A stretch of 64,000 nucleotides of DNA. It comes from Sipunculus nudus (taxonomy: Eukaryota; Annelida; Sipuncula; Golfingiida; Sipunculidae). The position numbers and the translations under genes are program-made. Shown here one piece after another: positions 60,015-64,000 of the stretch (the first letter of the stretch is position 1; the number at the start of each line of letters is the position of its first letter). The DNA lies in the NCBI GenBank assembly GCA_026874595.1, contig CM049306.1:52856019-52920018 (forward strand), written 5' to 3'. The notes below the pieces were generated by a model, which worked only from the letters and a program-made list of their open reading frames with translations, was not told where the DNA came from and searched no databases.

Positions 60015-62042
60015 AAAAAAAGGACCCATGGGTCACGGCGCTCAGCTAAATGTGACAGATATAATTGTATCACCATTGTTGTATATAGGTATGTAAGATT
60101 TCATTTTGACAGATGTAATTTTTTGTATTAATTATGTAGTTGAGCGGATTAGTAATATAGAAGTATCAGTATTTCAAATATGTACAAGAATATGTGTCTA
60201 AAATATTGCATTGGGAATGACCAGATGTTGTAAATTGCAGAGGAAGGAAGTGGAGATTTGCAAGTATAAAAATACACATTTAATACATTCAAATAATTAT
60301 GGGAAATTAGAAAACTGATATGTTTTGGAAAGCAGTTGTTGCTGAATGGGAGAGGAAACAGAATGTCTCAAAGGTATCTATAGAGAAGAAATGAATAAAA
60401 AATAACATGATAAACTACCTTCCTTTAAATATTAAAATATTAAAGTCAGAAGGCCTAAAAAGAACAGTACAACAGAAATTCATAGTACAGTTTTTACCTT
60501 TAAAGGGAGTTAAAAGAAATAATATAAAATTAATATGAGTTTTTTTATATAATTTTTATGAAGCGAGCAATATTCTTTACCTTGTTACAGGTAGGACATG
60601 TTACGGGTGGAACAAAAATAGAATATATTCATGAATGCATTCATGAATACATTTTGAAAGTATTTGCACTGGTATTCATATACTTTCATTTTTACCTGAA
60701 TTCCCATTCTTATGCAAGAAATTTTATAATGGAGTACATATTCATATTTGTATTCAAATACATTTGCAAAGTATTCGCACCATGTCTGGTATTTATTCAG
60801 TTTTCACCGAACAATGATGTTGGGAATCCAGAATATAAAAAATTCACACATTTAAATAATGATCATAAGTACCTGGTTTTATGGCTTTTATTCATATTAA
60901 AACAAAAAAAATGTAATATATTCATTTTGGACTAATTTCACATCAATGTACACACTAGACACAGCAGGAATCTAGATTAATATTATCAACTGCATCTTTG
61001 TCTATCATTAATTTCCTTCATATGATCCCTAATATTTAGTAATGAATAATATGATTTATTTTTTTATCATTAAAATTGAACTGAAAAATACTATAGGTGA
61101 CTGCATGGTGTTATTTGGAATACGTGACATTCTATCAATCGATACAAGATTCTTATATCATCAGTAGCTGCAAGTTAATTTCCTGTTATTATCAACTAAC
61201 AAATTCCTTTTCCATTTTTCTTTAATTTGTTATTAAAAACAAATAAAAATTTATTAATTTATTGTTTATTGTTATGTTGTTAGTTAAAACTACTAGATGA
61301 GTTGGGTTGGACACCTGGATCAACTGTGGCTTGGCATTAGCTGCCTGGCTGCCCGAGTGTATGCTTTGCTCAAGCATGCATAATCTGATGAAAGGTCAAC
61401 AAGGTCAACATACAGGTGACTGAAGAGGGGCTGGATTAAGCCTGGGTCTGACATGGTCTCATAAAAACATTAATAAAAGCTACAATATTTGGCCAATTTC
61501 TTTCAGCTTTCTAAACTACAAAGATAAAATCCTTATGTGTGTATGATATGAAAATTATATCAACAGTGCTCTCAGGAAACAAACATGCAATGGTCAAAGT
61601 TGGGCAAAATTTAAGGTACTAATTTTATATTTATACTAATAACTTATAAAATTTGAAAAATTCAGAACTAATTTTGGGTATTCAATTGAATCTTGATTAA
61701 ATAATGTTACATCCCTGACAAAAAATCTCTAGCTTCAGCAATCCTCTTGTTAAGGGAGTAAATATATTTCTTGATTTTTTACAAAGTGCATTATGTTTGG
61801 GCCCATAACTTGAAACAATTACGCAATACTGACATCATTTCTGGCATGTGCATAGAGAATGTAAAGAAAAATTTGTATATTATATATGATTAAAGTCAGA
61901 TCAGTGGTTTTGATATTAGGCAGTCTTGAAGTGTAACAATGGGTATTTAATGGAAAAATGAAGTTTTTCATTAATATCTCAAAGGTATTAAGTCCTAGTG
62001 GCATGGTAGGGCATTTTGGAGACATCTAATTGTATGCCAAAT
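60015..62042 (+). mobile_element. Family A element, copy A5, missing its 3' end
   Basis: It starts with palindrome GACCCATGGGTC (60023-60034) and GGCGCTCAGCTAAATGTGACAG, closest to copy A1. The interior at 60638-60830 contains two related ~118-bp-spaced segments around AAATACATTT.CAAAGTATT. The 3' module (61570-62040) is the diverged form also found in A4. It stops before the GGACGG stretch and hairpin, at the point where the next copy begins. Confidence 0.65.
61819..62025 (-). other. Antisense open frame of family A (68 codons)
   Basis: It shares TFEILMKN, HCYTSRLPNIKTTDLTLII and YAHARN with the frames at 48231-48428 and 12239-12442. It is not called a gene. Confidence 0.25.
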
Positions 62043-62485
62043 TTAAGGAACTGAGAGCTGAAGCTGGGGAGCTGAGCTCTTGCAAACTGCATAACACTAG
62101 CTTGATGTTAACAATATGTTACAGGGTGCTTGAAATCTTGAATAAAATCTACAGTTTTTGATCAACTGGTTTCAAATTTTTGGTTTTAACAGACAAAATG
62201 CTAACAAAAACATGCTGTGAAAATTAAATCCACAGTACTTACAGGAAAAAACGTGCTATGGTCAAAGTTGGGCAAGATTTAAGGTACCATTTTTTTATTT
62301 TTGTTAATATTTCAAAAATTTTTAAGATTTTGATCTAATTTTGGGTATACAATTTAATTTTGATTAATTAAAGTTATATTACTGGAAAAAAGTCCATAGC
62401 TTTAACACATTTTGTGTTAAGTGATGGATTATCTTTCCTGATTTTTTACAAAATGCATTGTGTTTGGGCCCATAACTTTTTTAAA

Positions 62486-62704
62486 TTATACAATACAGAC
62501 ATAATTTTCGGCGTGTACATAGAAACTATATAGGGGAATATTTATGGTAAATATGAGGAAAAACAGATGATAAGTTTTGATATTAGGCAGTCCTGAAGTG
62601 TGAAAATAGGTTTTTAATAAAAAATTGAGGTTTTTCCTTAATTTCTCAAAGGAACGAAGTCGCAAAAACCCAGTTTTCCGCTTGGTAGGAGATCTTGGGG
62701 ACAT
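62486..62704 (-). other. Antisense open frame of family A (72 codons)
   Basis: MSPRSPTKRKTGFLR..., nearly the same as the frame at 12239-12442 over SFEKLRKNLNFLLKTYF, LPNIK and HLFFLIFTI. It is not called a gene. Confidence 0.25.
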
Positions 62705-62819
62705 CTAACATTATGCCAAATTTTGGATTCCTAGGTCTTACGGTTTCAAAAAGTGCCACATCTACGGATGGACGGACGGCACGACAGATGGACGGATGAC
62801 GGACAATGGACCAGGACTA

Positions 62820-62850
62820 TAGCTCAGATGACTTATAGTCAGCTGAGCTA
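62820..62850 (+). other. 3' terminal hairpin of A6
   Basis: TAGCTCAGATGAC, TTATA, GTCAGCTGAGCTA: thirteen pairs with one mismatch, then AAAA. Confidence 0.85.
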
Positions 62851-62855
62851 AAAAT

Positions 62856-64000
62856 AAGGGTACCAGGGTAATAAATTTGTTTTTCCAGTTATGAAAAGAA
62901 ACAGATTGTATCTTTGAGAATTTTTAAATAATATGAATAGCACATGAGAGATATTGTAGTCTGTTTTGCCTGAATAATGAGCCAGCTATATCCAATATTA
63001 ATTTGTCTATTGGAATTAGTGCACTTAATACAGAAGCCTGTAGCTGGGAAAAGGTGAAATAGGGGAGGTAAATATGGAAATTCTCTTGAACATGTTGTCA
63101 TAACATGAAAAAATAGCATGGGCAAACATTTTATTATGTAAGCTCAGCATGATCAATTATCTACAAATCCCGAAGACCTTAGGTCATAAAGAGAGACAAA
63201 AGAAAAATATGGTCCTTCATGTTAATTAAATTATGGATTCCATTTTCTTTATTTTCCAGCATTCTGAGAGGAGAGGTCAGCTTATGATCAAACAATTCAC
63301 ATGCAGTAGGTACCAGGTTAATCAACTTAGAATTCTATATAAACTCCCCCCATGGGAGGAGATTTGCTTATTAATAATAAAGAATGACAAGCAGCTGTGG
63401 GTCTTCATTAACTTTTCTGATACAGGTGACACCACTGGCAGATTAGTTACCATAAATAACTTAAGGGGTACCATAAATAATACTCTAAAAATAATAAAAG
63501 CCACACACAGGGGGCAGAGGTATGCATCATTCTATGTTCAGCAAACACACTTCTTATGTCAGCTCTTTTGTAAATTAAGCCCCTGTTGGGAAATTAATAG
63601 GCAGATTCTGAAAGTACTTGGTAGCCCAACATATTTACCCCTTCTATTTGTTAGTTTTTAGCTCTATCAAATCCTGCATAGAACACAAATTAATGACAGA
63701 ACCCGACACCCAGTTCAATACCAGTAACAATAAAATCTAAGAAAGAAATTATATGCAGCTTTTGGGGCATGGGTGAAGTCATCAAGCTACAATGAAACTG
63801 TCCAACTTTACCCTTTAACAATATATAAGTAGCCAGATGTGGCTAGCTCTCACACCATTTTTACTTCATCAGCACTTTTGAGCCAGAATTTAAGCAGGAC
63901 CATTTCAGGAGCATAGCAGAGTGCGAGTAAAGTGCCATTAGTATAATTATGCATGGGAAGGCACTTCTCTGGGTTAACTTTACGTTTCCATCAGGGTAGG
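62856..64000. other. Non-coding stretch to the window end
   Basis: A 142-codon frame (63233-63661) is among the longest in the window but has no recognisable domain. An overlapping minus-strand frame (63322-63504) is equally uninformative. No repeat shared with the rest of the window was found. Confidence 0.4.

Larger units (their letters stand above)
62043..62855 (+). mobile_element. Family A element, copy A6, 3' portion
   Basis: It begins in the internal module (GATGTTAACAATATGTTACAGGGTGCT) rather than at a 5' end, and repeats the 3' module (62225 onward) in the form seen in A2b. The end is complete: GGACGGACGG (about 62769-62780), hairpin 62820-62850, AAAAA. Joined directly to A5, it makes a composite with two successive 3' modules of different subfamilies. 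Confidence 0.7.

Noticed and set aside
60558-60935. 125-codon frame with an internal repeat
   Set aside because: It lies inside element A5. The repeated peptide follows from a DNA direct repeat (AAATACATTT.CAAAGTATT) and has no domain.
63233-63661. 142-codon open frame
   Set aside because: No domain or motif recognised, and the codon use looks like the surrounding non-coding DNA.

Overview
This looks like about 64 kb of animal nuclear DNA that is AT-rich, repeat-laden and essentially non-coding. I found no exon chain, no recognisable protein domain, no rRNA and no intact tRNA gene. The open frames present (at most about 143 codons) are what AT-rich DNA gives by chance or lie inside repeats. 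The best guess for the source is a bivalve mollusc. This rests on the style of the interspersed repeats: elements beginning ACAAGGGACCCATGGG, internal tandem arrays, 3' stretches of GGACGGAC followed by a hairpin and a short A-tract, and tRNA-derived SINEs with a conserved centre. That is pattern recognition, not a database match. The window could be a long intron or an intergenic region.

Layout. 1-425: a ~45-bp minisatellite running off the left edge. 1557-1880: simple-sequence cluster. 4993-8078: family A element split by a foreign ~1.49-kb segment that includes a CpG-rich, promoter-like block. 10467-12594: two joined or nested family A copies. 14598-14720: SINE-like tRNA relic. 15090-15493: ten-unit 40-bp minisatellite. 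19846-20165: a MITE with a 21-bp perfect terminal inverted repeat. 23108-23390 and 37150-37472: two copies, in opposite orientation, of one tRNA-derived SINE. 28927-30844: full-length family A copy with a long G-tract. 31137-33400: a family A relative carrying a ~340-bp tandem array. 40478-41020: family C element. 41722-43427: family B element with nine ~180-bp units. 46826-48585: another full family A copy. 51525-51690: another tRNA-like SINE. 55818-56395: ~275-bp tandem pair. 60015-62855: composite family A element with a repeated 3' module.

How the parts relate. Families A, B and C differ in sequence but share a plan: an ACAA-type 5' end, internal tandem repeats, a GGACGGAC-like 3' stretch (strong in A and C, weak in B), a 3' terminal hairpin, and a short A-rich tail. 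In A and B the hairpin arm is also complementary to a motif near the 5' end. No transposase, reverse transcriptase or Rep/helicase is visible, so all would be non-autonomous. The plan resembles Helentron-associated (HINE-type) elements, but that assignment is inference. Between repeats are GC-richer islands with clustered transcription-factor-like motifs (RFX X-boxes, a GATA cluster, a CRE beside a TATA box, TCF/Hox motifs) that could be enhancers; only cross-species conservation can decide. All repeat alignments were made by eye, so element edges are approximate to tens of bases.
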